From the NCBI GenBank assembly GCA_963737555.1, contig CAVTTB010000009.1:483087-547086 (forward strand): DNA of 64,000 nucleotides. The letters are read 5' to 3'. The notes beneath the pieces were generated by a model that was not told the DNA's origin, searched no databases, and was given only the letters and a program-made list of their open reading frames with translations. Below, piece after piece: positions 1-8,751 of this stretch (the first letter of the stretch is position 1; every line of letters starts with the position of its first letter). The translations under genes were made by a program, and so were the position numbers. Origin of the DNA: JAHJQQ01 sp963737555 (GTDB lineage: Bacteria > Pseudomonadota > Gammaproteobacteria > Thiohalobacterales > Thiohalobacteraceae).

Positions 1-2432
1 CAGCGCGCCGTGGTGAACGCCGACAATGGCACCATCTCGCCGCGCTCGTTGCGCACATACCATTTCGTGAGATCTTCCGGCTTCATGCGCGCTTCGGCCT
101 CGGCCTGCAGATAGACCTTCTTGATGCGGCCGCGGTCGATGAAGTCGTTGACGTAAGTGCCGCCCCAGGCAGTCGCCAGCGTGTCGTTGATGTCCGCCAC
201 CGAGACGCCGAGCGCGCCGGCCTTGGCGTAATCGATATCCAATTGGTATTCGGCGACATCGTCCTGACCGTTGGGGCGCACGCCGACCAGACGCTGATCC
301 TTCGCCGCGAGGCCGAGGAACTGGTTGCGCGCGGCGATCAGCGCGTCGTGACCAACGCCGGCGCGGTCCTGCAGCTGCACGTTGAAGCCGCTGGACGTGC
401 CGAGTTCGATCACCGCCGGCGGCACGAAGGCGAACGCCATCGCCTCGCGGACCTGCTGGAACGCGCCCATCGCGCGCGTGGCGACGGCGTGGATTTCCTG
501 TTCCGGTTCCGGACGTTCGCTCCAGTCTCTCATGCTGACAAAGCCGAGACCCATGTTCTGGCCCTGGCCGCCGAAGCTGAAGCCGGCGATGGTGAAGGTC
601 GAACGCACGTTGTCCTTCTCCATTTCCAGGAACTGATGCTCGACCTTCTTCAGCACCTCGACGGTGCGTTCCTGGGTGGCGCCGGCCGGCAGCACGACCT
701 GCGTGAACATCAGGCCCTGGTCCTCCTCCGGCAGGAAGGCGGTGGGCATGCGCAGAAACAGCAGCACGAGCACGCCGACGATGGCGGCATAGATCGCCAG
801 GAAGCGCAGGCTGCGCTGCAGGATCTTGCCGACGGCGGATTCGTAACGATGCCGGTTGCGGTCGAACATGCCGTTGAACCAGTGGAAGAAGCCGCTGAAT
901 CGGCTGCCTTCACCGTGCTCGTGCCCTTTCTCGATCGGCTTCAGCATGGTCGCGCACAAGGCCGGCGTGAAGATGATCGCCACCAGCACGGAAAGCGCCA
1001 TCGCCGAGACGATGGTGATGGAGAACTGCCGGTAGATGACACCGGTGGAGCCGCCGAAGAAGGCCATCGGCACGAACACCGCCGCCAACACCAGACCGAT
1101 GCCGACCAGGGCGCCGGTGATCTGCGTCATGGATTTCTTGGTCGCCGCCTTCGGCGACAGACCTTCTTCGGACATGACGCGTTCGACGTTCTCGACCACG
1201 ACGATGGCATCGTCGACCAGCAGGCCGATGGCGAGCACCAGGCCGAACATGGTGAGGGTGTTGATGGAGAAGCCGAATGCCGCCATCACGCCGAAGGTGC
1301 CGAGCAGCACCACGGGCACGGCGATGGTCGGGATAATCGTCGCGCGGAAATTCTGCAGGAATAGATACATCACCAGAAACACCAGGATGACCGCCTCGAC
1401 CAGCGTTTCCACCACGCTCAGGATGGAGAGCTTGACGAAGGGCGTGGTGTCGTAGGGAATCACCGCTTCGACGCCGGAAGGGAAATACGATTTCAGGCTG
1501 TCGATCTTGGCGCGCACGGCGTTGGCGGTATCCAGCGCATTCGCCCCGGCGGCGAGCTTGATGCCGACGCCCGCGGCAGGCTGGCCGTTGAAGCGGCCGA
1601 TGGTGCCGTAGTTCTCGGAGCCGATCTCGATGCGCGCGATGTCTTTCAGGCGAACTTCGCCGCCCTGCGTGGAACTGCGCAGCAGGATCTGTTCGAACTG
1701 CTCGACAGTTTCGAGGCGGTTCTGCACGGTGATGGACGCGGTGAAGCCCTGTCCCGGCATGGCGGGCGTGCCGCCGAGCTGGCCGGCCGACACCTGGGCG
1801 TTCTGATCGCGCAGCGCGTTCTGCACGTCGATCGGCGTGAGCCGGTAGTTGTCCAGCTTGGCCGGATCGACCCAGATGCGCATGGCGTACTGCGAACCGA
1901 ACACCTGAATCTCACCGACGCCGGTGACGCGCGACAGCGGTTCCTGCACCGAGGAAACAAGGAAGTCGGCGAGGTCGGTGCGGCTGTGCGTGCCGTCCTT
2001 GGAGACGAAGCCGACCACCAGCAGGAAGTTGCGCGCCGACTTCGCCACCTGCACGCCTTGCTGTTGCACGGCGATGGGCAGCAACGGCAGAGCGAGCTGC
2101 AATTTGTTCTGCGTCTGCACCTGCGCGATGTCGGGATCGGTGCCGGCGTCGAAGGTCAGCGTCACCGTGGCGCGGCCGTAAGAGTCGGACGACGAACTCA
2201 TGTAGAGCAGGTTGTCGAGGCCGGTCATCTTCTGTTCGATGATCTGGGTGACGGAATCCTGCACGGTCTTCGCCGACGCGCCCGGATAGTTGGCGTTGAT
2301 GGCGATGGTGGGCGGCGCGATGGATGGGTATTGCGCGACCGGCAGCGACATGATCGACAAGCCGCCGGCGAGCATGATGACGATGGCGATGACCCAGGCG
2401 AAGATGGGGCGGTCGATGAAGAAGTGAGCCAT
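1..2432 (-). CDS. RND multidrug efflux permease, AcrB/MexB type (partial)
   Basis: Inner-membrane pump of a tripartite RND exporter of the HAE1 family; it uses proton influx to move drugs and other amphiphiles from periplasm or membrane through the adaptor to an outer-membrane channel. About 810 residues are visible of a family length near 1,040; the 3' end lies beyond the left edge. The N terminus MAHFFIDRPIFAWVIAI is typical and forms TM1. The TM4 motif LLVDDAIVVVENVERV near residue 405 carries the paired aspartates of the proton relay. The reading frame agrees at both ends, so it looks intact. It starts 11 bp after the adaptor gene with GAGG upstream of the ATG, so the two are one operon. 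Substrate is unknown; no outer-membrane partner is in view. Confidence 0.95.
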   Translation of the reverse strand, partial: MAHFFIDRPIFAWVIAIVIMLAGGLSIMSLPVAQYPSIAPPTIAINANYPGASAKTVQDSVTQIIEQKMTGLDNLLYMSSSSDSYGRATVTLTFDAGTDPDIAQVQTQNKLQLALPLLPIAVQQQGVQVAKSARNFLLVVGFVSKDGTHSRTDLADFLVSSVQEPLSRVTGVGEIQVFGSQYAMRIWVDPAKLDNYRLTPIDVQNALRDQNAQVSAGQLGGTPAMPGQGFTASITVQNRLETVEQFEQILLRSSTQGGEVRLKDIARIEIGSENYGTIGRFNGQPAAGVGIKLAAGANALDTANAVRAKIDSLKSYFPSGVEAVIPYDTTPFVKLSILSVVETLVEAVILVFLVMYLFLQNFRATIIPTIAVPVVLLGTFGVMAAFGFSINTLTMFGLVLAIGLLVDDAIVVVENVERVMSEEGLSPKAATKKSMTQITGALVGIGLVLAAVFVPMAFFGGSTGVIYRQFSITIVSAMALSVLVAIIFTPALCATMLKPIEKGHEHGEGSRFSGFFHWFNGMFDRNRHRYESAVGKILQRSLRFLAIYAAIVGVLVLLFLRMPTAFLPEEDQGLMFTQVVLPAGATQERTVEVLKKVEHQFLEMEKDNVRSTFTIAGFSFGGQGQNMGLGFVSMRDWSERPEPEQEIHAVATRAMGAFQQVREAMAFAFVPPAVIELGTSSGFNVQLQDRAGVGHDALIAARNQFLGLAAKDQRLVGVRPNGQDDVAEYQLDIDYAKAGALGVSVADINDTLATAWGGTYVNDFIDRGRIKKVYLQAEAEARMKPEDLTKWYVRNERGEMVPLSAFTTAR

Positions 2433-2443
2433 GCTCTGCTACC

Positions 2444-3676
2444 TCACTTGGCCGCGGGCGCGGGTGACGATGCATCCGATCCCGATGCATTCGTCGATCC
2501 TGGCGCATTCGGCGGCGTGGCCTGCGCACCGACTTCCTGTGCCTGCACCTGCGTGCCGGGACGCGCGCGTTGCAGACCCTCGACGATGACGCGTTCGCCG
2601 GGCACAAGTCCCTCGGTCACTACCCACTTGTCGCCGAGCGATTGGGCTGTTTGCACGGTGCGCGCTTCGACCTTGTCTTCGGCGCCGATCACCATCACGA
2701 CAGCATTGCCTTTCGGATCGCGACTCAGCGCCGCGTGCGGCACCAGAATGGCGTTGTCCTGCACGCCTTGCGACAAGCGTGCGCGCACGTACATGCCGGG
2801 CAGCAGTTCGTTTTTCGGATTGGGGAAGACCGCGCGCAGGGTCACGCTGCCGGTGGTCTCGTCCACCGTGACTTCGGAAAAGGCCAGCGTGCCGTCGGCG
2901 GCATATTCGCTGCCGTCTTCGAGCAGCAGTTTCACCGGCAGCGTGTTGTCGGTGGTGCGCTGCATCTTGCCGGAGGCGAGATCGCGTCGCAGACGCAGCA
3001 GTTCGGCGCTGGACTGGGTGAGGTCTACATAGATCGGATCGAGTTGCTGCACGATGGCGAGCGTCGCAGCCTGGTTCGCCGTCACCAGCGCGCCGGGCGT
3101 TACGGCGGAACGGCCGATGCGACCGGCGATGGGCGCTTTCACCTGGGTGAAATCCAGATCGATCTTCGCTTTTGCCAGCGTGGCCTGCGCTGCGGCGACA
3201 TTGGCTTGTGCCTGCATGAGCGCAGCGACGGCATCATCGTTCGCTTGGGTGCTGATGGCTTTGGTCTTCACCAGTTCGGCGTAGCGCTCGGCTTTGAGAC
3301 GCACGGCATAGAGATCGGCCTCGGCGCGCGCGAGTCCGGCCTTGGCGCTGTCATAGCTTGCCTTATAAGGTGCGGGATCGATCTGATACAGCAGCTGATC
3401 GGCTTGCACCTCGCTGCCTTCGTCGAAGTTGCGCTGCAGTACGATGCCAGTGACCTGCGGCCGAACCTCGGCGATCAGGAAGGGCGTCGTGCGGCCCGGC
3501 AATTCAGTCTCGTGTGCGACACGTTCGGCCTGCACAGTAAGCACCGTGACGGTCGGTGCGGCTTGAGCGGCGCCACCCGGCGCAGGCGGTGGCTCGCCGC
3601 TGCAGGCGGCCAGTAGAACAACGACGCCCGTCAATGCGCTGAATGACGCGGAGCGAAGCAAGGGGTAGGCCTGCAT
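2444..3676 (-). CDS. RND efflux adaptor (membrane fusion protein), AcrA/MexA type lipoprotein
   Basis: Periplasmic adaptor linking the RND pump to an outer-membrane channel. The 410-residue length fits the family. A lipoprotein signal peptide ends in the lipobox LLAACS near residue 25, so the mature protein should be lipid-anchored. The family order is visible: a barrel-sandwich strand with ELPGRTTPFLIAEVRPQVTG, a long alpha-hairpin (about residues 100-170, Ala/Gln/Lys rich), the returning strand with QVKAPIAGRIGRSAVTPGAL, then the beta-barrel and membrane-proximal domains. The C-terminal tail is Ala/Pro/Ser rich. It is first in the operon with the permease and is preceded by a palindromic operator-like site. 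Assignment to the acrA/mexA group is by family resemblance; the exact orthologue is not determined. Confidence 0.95.
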   Translation of the reverse strand: MQAYPLLRSASFSALTGVVVLLAACSGEPPPAPGGAAQAAPTVTVLTVQAERVAHETELPGRTTPFLIAEVRPQVTGIVLQRNFDEGSEVQADQLLYQIDPAPYKASYDSAKAGLARAEADLYAVRLKAERYAELVKTKAISTQANDDAVAALMQAQANVAAAQATLAKAKIDLDFTQVKAPIAGRIGRSAVTPGALVTANQAATLAIVQQLDPIYVDLTQSSAELLRLRRDLASGKMQRTTDNTLPVKLLLEDGSEYAADGTLAFSEVTVDETTGSVTLRAVFPNPKNELLPGMYVRARLSQGVQDNAILVPHAALSRDPKGNAVVMVIGAEDKVEARTVQTAQSLGDKWVVTEGLVPGERVIVEGLQRARPGTQVQAQEVGAQATPPNAPGSTNASGSDASSPAPAAK

Positions 3677-4119
3677 GGTTGCCCTCTCGATATCAGAAAT
3701 TCAGAAACGACACTGGACGCGCCGGGACTCCGGACACACCGCGCGAATTCATAGAGCGATTCTAGAATGAACGTCCATTCGATGTTGGCTTTTTTGTTTT
3801 TCCACTTGTGCCTGGTGGGGCTTTTCCGCATTAATCCGGAGACTTCTTGCCTATGGCAGCCAAGCCTGTCACTCCACCGACAACCTTCGCTCGGATAAGT
3901 TGCAGGCAAGATATGCCGCGAACAGATTCGTGTCGCGCGGCTGGACGGTTTGGATTCGCCTGGCTCTGCCATACTTGAATGGCGCCAGTTGTAATGGCGC
4001 CGGTTGTTGGGAACGGCCCTGACATCGTGTGAACGCACTGCGTGGCGTCTGCAAAAAAACACTAGTGTCAGTTGATCGGACACAGATCGGACACAAATTG
4101 GCCAGAAGGAATAAAAACC
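3677..4119. other. Divergent intergenic region with two short tandem repeats
   Basis: No convincing gene. It separates the leftward efflux operon from the rightward small-protein/MFS operon. Besides the palindrome at 3765-3780 it holds a 15-bp tandem direct repeat at 3978-3992 and 3993-4007 (AATGGCGCCAGTTGT, one mismatch) and an 11-bp tandem repeat at 4074-4095 (GATCGGACACA twice), the latter 25 bp upstream of the small ORF start. These may be regulatory sites. Confidence 0.5.
3765..3780. promoter_or_regulatory. Candidate TetR-family operator upstream of the efflux operon
   Basis: GAATGAACGTCCATTC is a 16-bp inverted repeat with one mismatched pair, about 90 bp upstream of the adaptor start. 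The half-site GAATG(A/G)ACGT resembles operators of TetR-family efflux repressors. No TetR gene is present in the window, so the regulator would be encoded elsewhere. Confidence 0.5.
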
Positions 4120-4290
4120 ATGACCGGAGAGCGGAACAAAAACTGGATCGGTGTCGCAACCAAGATCATCGGTCGGATCGCGAACTTCTTCGAGGGCGAG
4201 GGCGATTCTGTTGTTGAGGTGCAGCTGCGGCAGGCCCAGAGCGCGGAGACTACGGCACGTTTCCGCAAGACGCTGGGGTCGCTGGCGTGA
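4120..4290 (+). CDS. Small hypothetical protein (56 aa) coupled to the MFS transporter gene
   Basis: Not recognised. A good ribosome-binding site (AGAAGGA, 4104-4110) lies 9 bp before the ATG, and the TGA overlaps the GTG start of the next gene in the four bases GTGA (4287-4290), which implies translational coupling. The product is polar, with an amphipathic segment VATKIIGRIANFFEGEG and a charged C-terminal half; there is no signal peptide or clear transmembrane helix. It could be a small partner of the transporter or a leader peptide controlling its translation. A longer in-frame start at 4072 exists but has no ribosome-binding site. Confidence 0.55.
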   Translation: MTGERNKNWIGVATKIIGRIANFFEGEGDSVVEVQLRQAQSAETTARFRKTLGSLA

Positions 4291-5510
4291 GCTTACGCGC
4301 TTCGAACAGCCCACCGTCTCCCCAGCGTAGCCCGGCAGCATGGCGCGCGTTGCCGGCCGGTATCTGGGCCTTGGGATTCGGCTCGCTGTTCATGGACATT
4401 TCTTCCGAGATGATCCACAGCCTTCTGCCGATTTTCATGGTCACGACGCTGGGCGTGTCGATGGTGACTGTCGGCGTCATCGAAGGCATCGCGGAGGCGA
4501 CGGCAGCCATCTTGAAGGTGTTTTCAGGCACGCTGAGCGATTACCTCGGTAAGCGAAAATTCCTGATGATCCTCGGTTACGGACTTGCGGCTTTCACCAA
4601 ACCGATGTTCCCGCTGGCCACGTCGATAGGCTGGGTGTTCACGGCACGCTTCGTCGATCGCATCGGCAAAGGCATCCGCGGCGCACCGCGCGACGCCTTG
4701 GTGGCCGACATCACGCCAGCGCACTTGCGCGGTGCTGCGTACGGACTGCGCCAGGCGCTCGATTCCGTGGGCGCCTTGCTCGGTCCGCTGCTGGCGGTGG
4801 GCTTCATGATCTGGCTCGCCAACGACATCAGAGCGGTGATGTGGGTGGCCGTGGTACCGGCGTTTATCGCTGTGGCGTTGCTCATGATCTACGTGCGCGA
4901 GCCGGAGCATGCGCAAGCGCTTGGTCACGCCAAAGCGCCGCTGACCTTCGTCGACATCAAACGTCTGCCGTTGCGTTACTGGAAGGTCGTGGTGTTGGGC
5001 GCCGTCTTTACACTGGCCCGCTTCAGCGAGGCATTTTTGGTGCTGCGTGCCGATGACGTCGGTCTTGCGCTCGGCTACGTGCCGATGGTCATGGTCGTGA
5101 TGAATGTATTCTATGCCGCGGCCGCGTATCCGGCCGGCGCCGCAGCCGACCGCTTCAGTGAGCGCACCTTGCTGTTGATCGGGCTCGCATTGCTCATCGC
5201 CGCCGATGTGGTGTTGGCCATCGCCGCGGACGCACTGGCCGTGTTTGCCGGCGCGGCGTTGTGGGGCCTGCACATGGCTTTTACCCAGGGACTTTTATCG
5301 AAACTCGTCGCGGATACGGTGCCGGCCCCGTTGCGCGGCACCGGGTTTGGTATCTTCAATCTTGTCAGCGGCGGCGCTTTGCTGCTGGCGAGTATGATCG
5401 CAGGCGCGCTATGGAGTGCCATCGGACCCGCGGCCACGTTCTTGGCCGGTGCCGGCTTCGCCACCGTCGCCAGCCTCGGGCTTGTGATACTGCGTCGCCG
5501 CACAGCCTAG
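4287..5510 (+). CDS. Major facilitator superfamily transporter
   Basis: Inner-membrane secondary transporter of 407 residues, the usual 12-TM MFS size. After a short polar N terminus, hydrophobic helices begin near residue 28. The loop after TM2 carries a motif-A-like sequence (SGTLSDYLGKRKFL, about residues 81-94), followed by ARFVDRIGKGIRGAPRDALV, which is characteristic of a prokaryotic MFS subgroup of unassigned substrate. The second half repeats the pattern and the C terminus is Arg-rich. Start is GTG, overlapping the upstream small ORF. The stop codon shares the palindromic CTAG at 5507-5510 with the stop of the convergent PEP-CTERM gene. Efflux of a small organic molecule is likely, but the substrate cannot be told. 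Confidence 0.9.
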   Translation: MSLRASNSPPSPQRSPAAWRALPAGIWALGFGSLFMDISSEMIHSLLPIFMVTTLGVSMVTVGVIEGIAEATAAILKVFSGTLSDYLGKRKFLMILGYGLAAFTKPMFPLATSIGWVFTARFVDRIGKGIRGAPRDALVADITPAHLRGAAYGLRQALDSVGALLGPLLAVGFMIWLANDIRAVMWVAVVPAFIAVALLMIYVREPEHAQALGHAKAPLTFVDIKRLPLRYWKVVVLGAVFTLARFSEAFLVLRADDVGLALGYVPMVMVVMNVFYAAAAYPAGAAADRFSERTLLLIGLALLIAADVVLAIAADALAVFAGAALWGLHMAFTQGLLSKLVADTVPAPLRGTGFGIFNLVSGGALLLASMIAGALWSAIGPAATFLAGAGFATVASLGLVILRRRTA

Positions 5511-6230
5511 GCGTTGATGCGGGACGGGTTGTTAATCCGATCGCCTTTACTGACCGTTCTTGAGATGCCAATCAGGCCAATAATACCTGAGCCGAACAGC
5601 CACGCGGCGGCGGGAACAGGGACTGCTGAAGTAATATATACATCGCCGTCGCGAACTGCCCACGGAATGGCGTCATCCCCCTTGTACAGGCTGAGCTGAA
5701 TCCCACTGTCGATATCGAAGAACCACGCGGAATCCGTATTCAGCACGTCTTCCGTGGCCGTCCAATAGAAGTTGGGCGCTACATTTTTAAACAGACTAAA
5801 GTTGCTATTAAACGGGTACAAAGTTCCTTCTTCGTCTATGGCGCCGCCCAACTCGACATAGAGCAGGTGGCCTAACTCACTGCCGGTGCAGTTGCTCCCA
5901 TATGAGCTGACTTGAGATTGAAGGCTGCAGGCCGGATCCGGTTGTAGCGACGTTGGCAAACGCCAGTCGTCATAGGTCACGCCGCGCACGCTGTCGTAAT
6001 AGTTCAGGTTTGCCGTCCAATTCATGGCGTCGTCCCAAGTCATATCACCAGTACTGTCGTTACCGCTGGTGGCTGAATAGTTGGCATCCGATAACCACGT
6101 GACATTCAAATCGGTGTCATAAATTAAACCACTGCCGCGATCGATCAGAGGCGCCAAAGGAAAGGCCAGGCAAGGCAACTGCCGCGCACATCGACATGGC
6201 CGCAACGAGTTTGCGTTGGTTGGTATTCAT
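5507..6230 (-). CDS. PEP-CTERM protein with DUF1566-like domain (frameshifted)
   Basis: Predicted secreted protein. The signal peptide MNTNQRKLVAAMSMCAAVAL starts at 6230 with an upstream GGAGGG site. The mature part follows in another frame from about 6160: LIDRGSGLIYDTDLNVTWL, WDDAMNWTANLNYY and WRLPTS are hallmarks of Lcl/DUF1566-type domains. The C terminus is a PEP-CTERM anchor (VPVPAAAWLFGSGIIGLIGI, then an Arg). The tail after the anchor is unusually long, 15-20 residues. The signal peptide and the body are separated by one frame change near 6150-6165; both parts are otherwise intact, so a sequence error is more likely than decay. The PEP-CTERM tail predicts handling by an exosortase, which is not in the window. 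Biological role is unknown. Confidence 0.8.
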
Positions 6231-6434
6231 TGGGGATCCCTCCGGTTTGTTGTTGTTACCGGGGAATGTACTATTTAGTGAAAGAAATTGCTGTAAAAAA
6301 ATGGCGATTGCCTTGGTTGCGCCACCAGCTGATGTTATGAACCCACGAAGGTCCAGATTGGTCACACAGATGAAATGCTGAGGAGTAGGAGGGTAAAAGC
6401 GAGCGCTATGTGATTCAGTATTTCCAGGCAAATA

Positions 6435-6509
6435 TGGTGGGCGCGACAGGGATTGAACCTGTGACCCCCGCCGTGTGAAGGCGATGCTCTCCCGCTGAGC
6501 TACGCGCCC
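6435..6509 (-). tRNA. tRNA-Val (anticodon CAC)
   Basis: On the minus strand a full cloverleaf is readable: acceptor stem GGGCGCG/CGCGCCC, D arm AGCTCAGCGGGAGAGC, anticodon loop TTCACAC with anticodon CAC (codon GUG), T arm with TTCAATC, and an encoded CCA. The sequence matches the usual gammaproteobacterial valine CAC isoacceptor. A 10-bp inverted repeat pairs the 5' leader and first two bases (6508-6517) with the CCA end and trailer (6428-6437). Confidence 0.97.
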
Positions 6510-6713
6510 ATATTTGCTGCAAGGCTGGTAGTGCCGGCCGCGCCAGATGAGGCCGCGAACGGGAAGTGCATTCTAGGGAACGAGGCCAAGGTGGTCAACC
6601 GGGAGCGGTCAACCGCGGGGGTGGCCGAGGCTCCGGCGCAGGCCGGCCTGCGCCGATGCGGGCCTTCCGTTACAATACGCCGCCTCGTGTCAGCCTCAGG
6701 AATCCCGATCGCC

Positions 6714-8144
6714 ATGACCGTCCGTACCCGTTTTGCCCCCAGCCCGACTGGTTATCTGCACATCGGTGGCGCGCGCACCGCGCTGTTCTCCTGGCTGTAT
6801 GCCCGCAAGCACGGCGGCCAGTTCATTCTGCGCATCGAAGACACCGATCTGGAACGCTCCACCGAGGAATCGGTGAACGCCATTCTGGAGGGCATGACCT
6901 GGTTGGGCATGGAGTACGACGAGGGTCCGTTTTACCAGACCAAACGCTTCGACCGATACGGCGTGATCGTTCAGCAGTTGATCGACACCGGCCATGCTTA
7001 CAAATGCTATTGCAGCAAGGAGCGGCTGGAAAAACTGCGTGAAGAGCAGATGGCCAACAAGGAGAAGCCACGCTACGACGGACTTTGCCGCGACGGCGCC
7101 AAGCCGCCTAGCGCCGACGCGCCCTATGTGATCCGCTTTCGCAATCCGCAGGACGGCGAAGTGGTGGTCGATGATTTGATTCGCGGTCGCGTGGTATTTC
7201 AGAATGCGGAACTCGATGATCTGATTATCGCCCGTAGCGACGGCTCGCCGACCTATAACCTGTCGGTGGTGGTCGACGATGCCGATATGGATATCACGCA
7301 TGTCATCCGCGGCGATGACCATCTGAACAACACGCCGCGCCAGATCAACATTCTGCGCGCGCTCGGCGCGACACCGCCAAAGTATGCGCATGTGCCGATG
7401 ATCCTCGGCTCGGATGGCAAGCGTCTGTCCAAGCGTCATGGCGCGGTCAGCGTCATGCAATATCGCGAGGAGGGTTTCCTGCCCGAAGCCTTGCTGAATT
7501 ATCTGGTGCGGCTGGGCTGGTCGCATGGCGATCAGGAAGTCTTCTCGATTGATCAGATGATCGAGCTGTTCGATGTGATGGATGTGAATAAATCCGCGTC
7601 CAGTTTCAATCCCGAAAAACTGCTGTGGCTCAATCAGCAATACATCAAAGAGAGCTCGCCTGTGCATGTGGCGCGGCACCTGAGTCACCACATCGGTCTG
7701 CTGGGTATCGATCCGGCGCAGGATCCGCCGCTGCATGAAGTCGTCAAGGCGCAGCAGGAACGCGCCAAGACCCTGGTCGAGATGGCGGCCAACAGCGTGT
7801 TCTTTTATCAGGACTTCGAGCAGTTTGACGAAAAGGCCGCGCAGAAGAATCTGAACGCGGCGGCACGGCCGGCCTTGGCGCAGTTGCGCGAAGGTTTTGC
7901 CGCGCTGGTCGACTGGCAACCGGAACCGATCCACCAGGTGGTGATTGCGACAGCGGAAGGCCTGGGCGAAAAACTCGGCAAAGTCGCGCAGCCCCTGCGG
8001 GTGGCGATGTCGGGTGGCACGGTGTCTCCGCCCATCGATGTGACGGTCTATCTGATCGGTCGAGAACGCGCGCTGGCGCGGTTGGATAAGGCCCTGGCGT
8101 ACATCGACGCGAGCGCTATAAATCCCATTTATAAATTTAACTAA
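6714..8144 (+). CDS. gltX: Glutamyl-tRNA synthetase
   Basis: Class I aminoacyl-tRNA synthetase that charges tRNA-Glu in the cytoplasm. The 476 residues match the family (about 470). The N terminus MTVRTRFAPSPTGYLHIGG contains the HIGH-type motif HIGG at residues 16-19; the KMSKS-type motif appears as GKRLSKRHG near residues 235-243. Between them are the expected catalytic elements ILRIEDTDLERS and GDDHLNNTPRQINILRALG. I chose the ATG at 6714 because homologues start with MTVRTRFAPSPTG; an upstream in-frame extension to 6531 is not family-like. A TACAAT box at 6671-6676 could be the -10 element. It is a standard housekeeping gene next to tRNA-Val; the related tRNA-Glu gene lies 5 kb downstream. 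Confidence 0.98.
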   Translation: MTVRTRFAPSPTGYLHIGGARTALFSWLYARKHGGQFILRIEDTDLERSTEESVNAILEGMTWLGMEYDEGPFYQTKRFDRYGVIVQQLIDTGHAYKCYCSKERLEKLREEQMANKEKPRYDGLCRDGAKPPSADAPYVIRFRNPQDGEVVVDDLIRGRVVFQNAELDDLIIARSDGSPTYNLSVVVDDADMDITHVIRGDDHLNNTPRQINILRALGATPPKYAHVPMILGSDGKRLSKRHGAVSVMQYREEGFLPEALLNYLVRLGWSHGDQEVFSIDQMIELFDVMDVNKSASSFNPEKLLWLNQQYIKESSPVHVARHLSHHIGLLGIDPAQDPPLHEVVKAQQERAKTLVEMAANSVFFYQDFEQFDEKAAQKNLNAAARPALAQLREGFAALVDWQPEPIHQVVIATAEGLGEKLGKVAQPLRVAMSGGTVSPPIDVTVYLIGRERALARLDKALAYIDASAINPIYKFN

Positions 8145-8206
8145 GCGGTAATCTCCCGATTTTGGTCTACGCTAGGGGTGGTGTAACGGGACAGGAGGTA
8201 TCCGCA

Positions 8207-8590
8207 ATGGACAACCTAAGCAGTTCCAGGACTGCCACCGGATCAACCCCGCAACGGCATGCTTGGTCGCCGATAGACTGGGCGGATACAGGCCAGAGCA
8301 AGGACGCCTGGGCCGCCGAACTCGTCGAGCAGTATTGTGCCTTGGGCTTGTCGCAGACCGAGGCGAGGCGCGTTCTCCAAGCGGTATACGCGGACTTGGG
8401 TGCGGTGCTCGACGCTATCGATCCACACGCCTTGGCGGCGGTGCCGATTCCGGAACAGGTATCGATGCTGTTACCGCGCTTTGATATCACTCGTCTGGCG
8501 GCCACGCTGGGCATCGACACGGCACAGGCGCAGAGTGCGGTGGCGATGTTGGTGCTGGAATTTGTCATGCACGCACATCCGCTTTTTTAG
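8207..8590 (+). CDS. Hypothetical protein, 127 aa
   Basis: Not recognised. A strong Shine-Dalgarno AGGAGGT (8193-8199) sits 7 bp before the ATG, which fixes this start. The product is soluble, with no signal peptide or membrane segment. The N-terminal 25 residues are Ser/Thr rich, then a helical segment (AWAAELVEQYCALGLSQTEA, RVLQAVYADLGAVLDAID) resembles a regulatory helix bundle. Its C-terminal half, ITRLAATLGIDTAQAQSAVA, is again helical. It stands alone between gltX and hsp20 and could be a small stress or regulatory protein, but no function can be assigned. Confidence 0.7.
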   Translation: MDNLSSSRTATGSTPQRHAWSPIDWADTGQSKDAWAAELVEQYCALGLSQTEARRVLQAVYADLGAVLDAIDPHALAAVPIPEQVSMLLPRFDITRLAATLGIDTAQAQSAVAMLVLEFVMHAHPLF

Positions 8591-8751
8591 CCAAAAAATC
8601 CCTGTCACGTGCTCGACTGAGGCGGTGTCGGCGTCAATTGCAATCAGTGCTGATATTCATCAAACGAGTAGCCCGTTGGCTCAACGATGCTCAATATACT
8701 TGTAAGCAAGGTGATACGTTTGCTGATCTTGAAGAACGAGGAGGTTACGTT

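Noticed and set aside
243..1364. Long plus-strand open frame opposite the RND permease
   Set aside because: It mirrors a conserved coding region in a G+C-rich genome, is rich in His/Arg/Asp with no family features, and has no ribosome-binding site.
2570..3616. Plus-strand open frame of 348 codons opposite the efflux adaptor
   Set aside because: Antisense shadow of a clearly conserved lipoprotein gene; composition is typical of such shadows.
6286..6385. Possible second riboswitch upstream of the DUF1566 PEP-CTERM gene
   Set aside because: There is a small stem (TGGCG/CGCCA) followed by T7 on the minus strand, but the aptamer core of GEMM-I is not recognisable.
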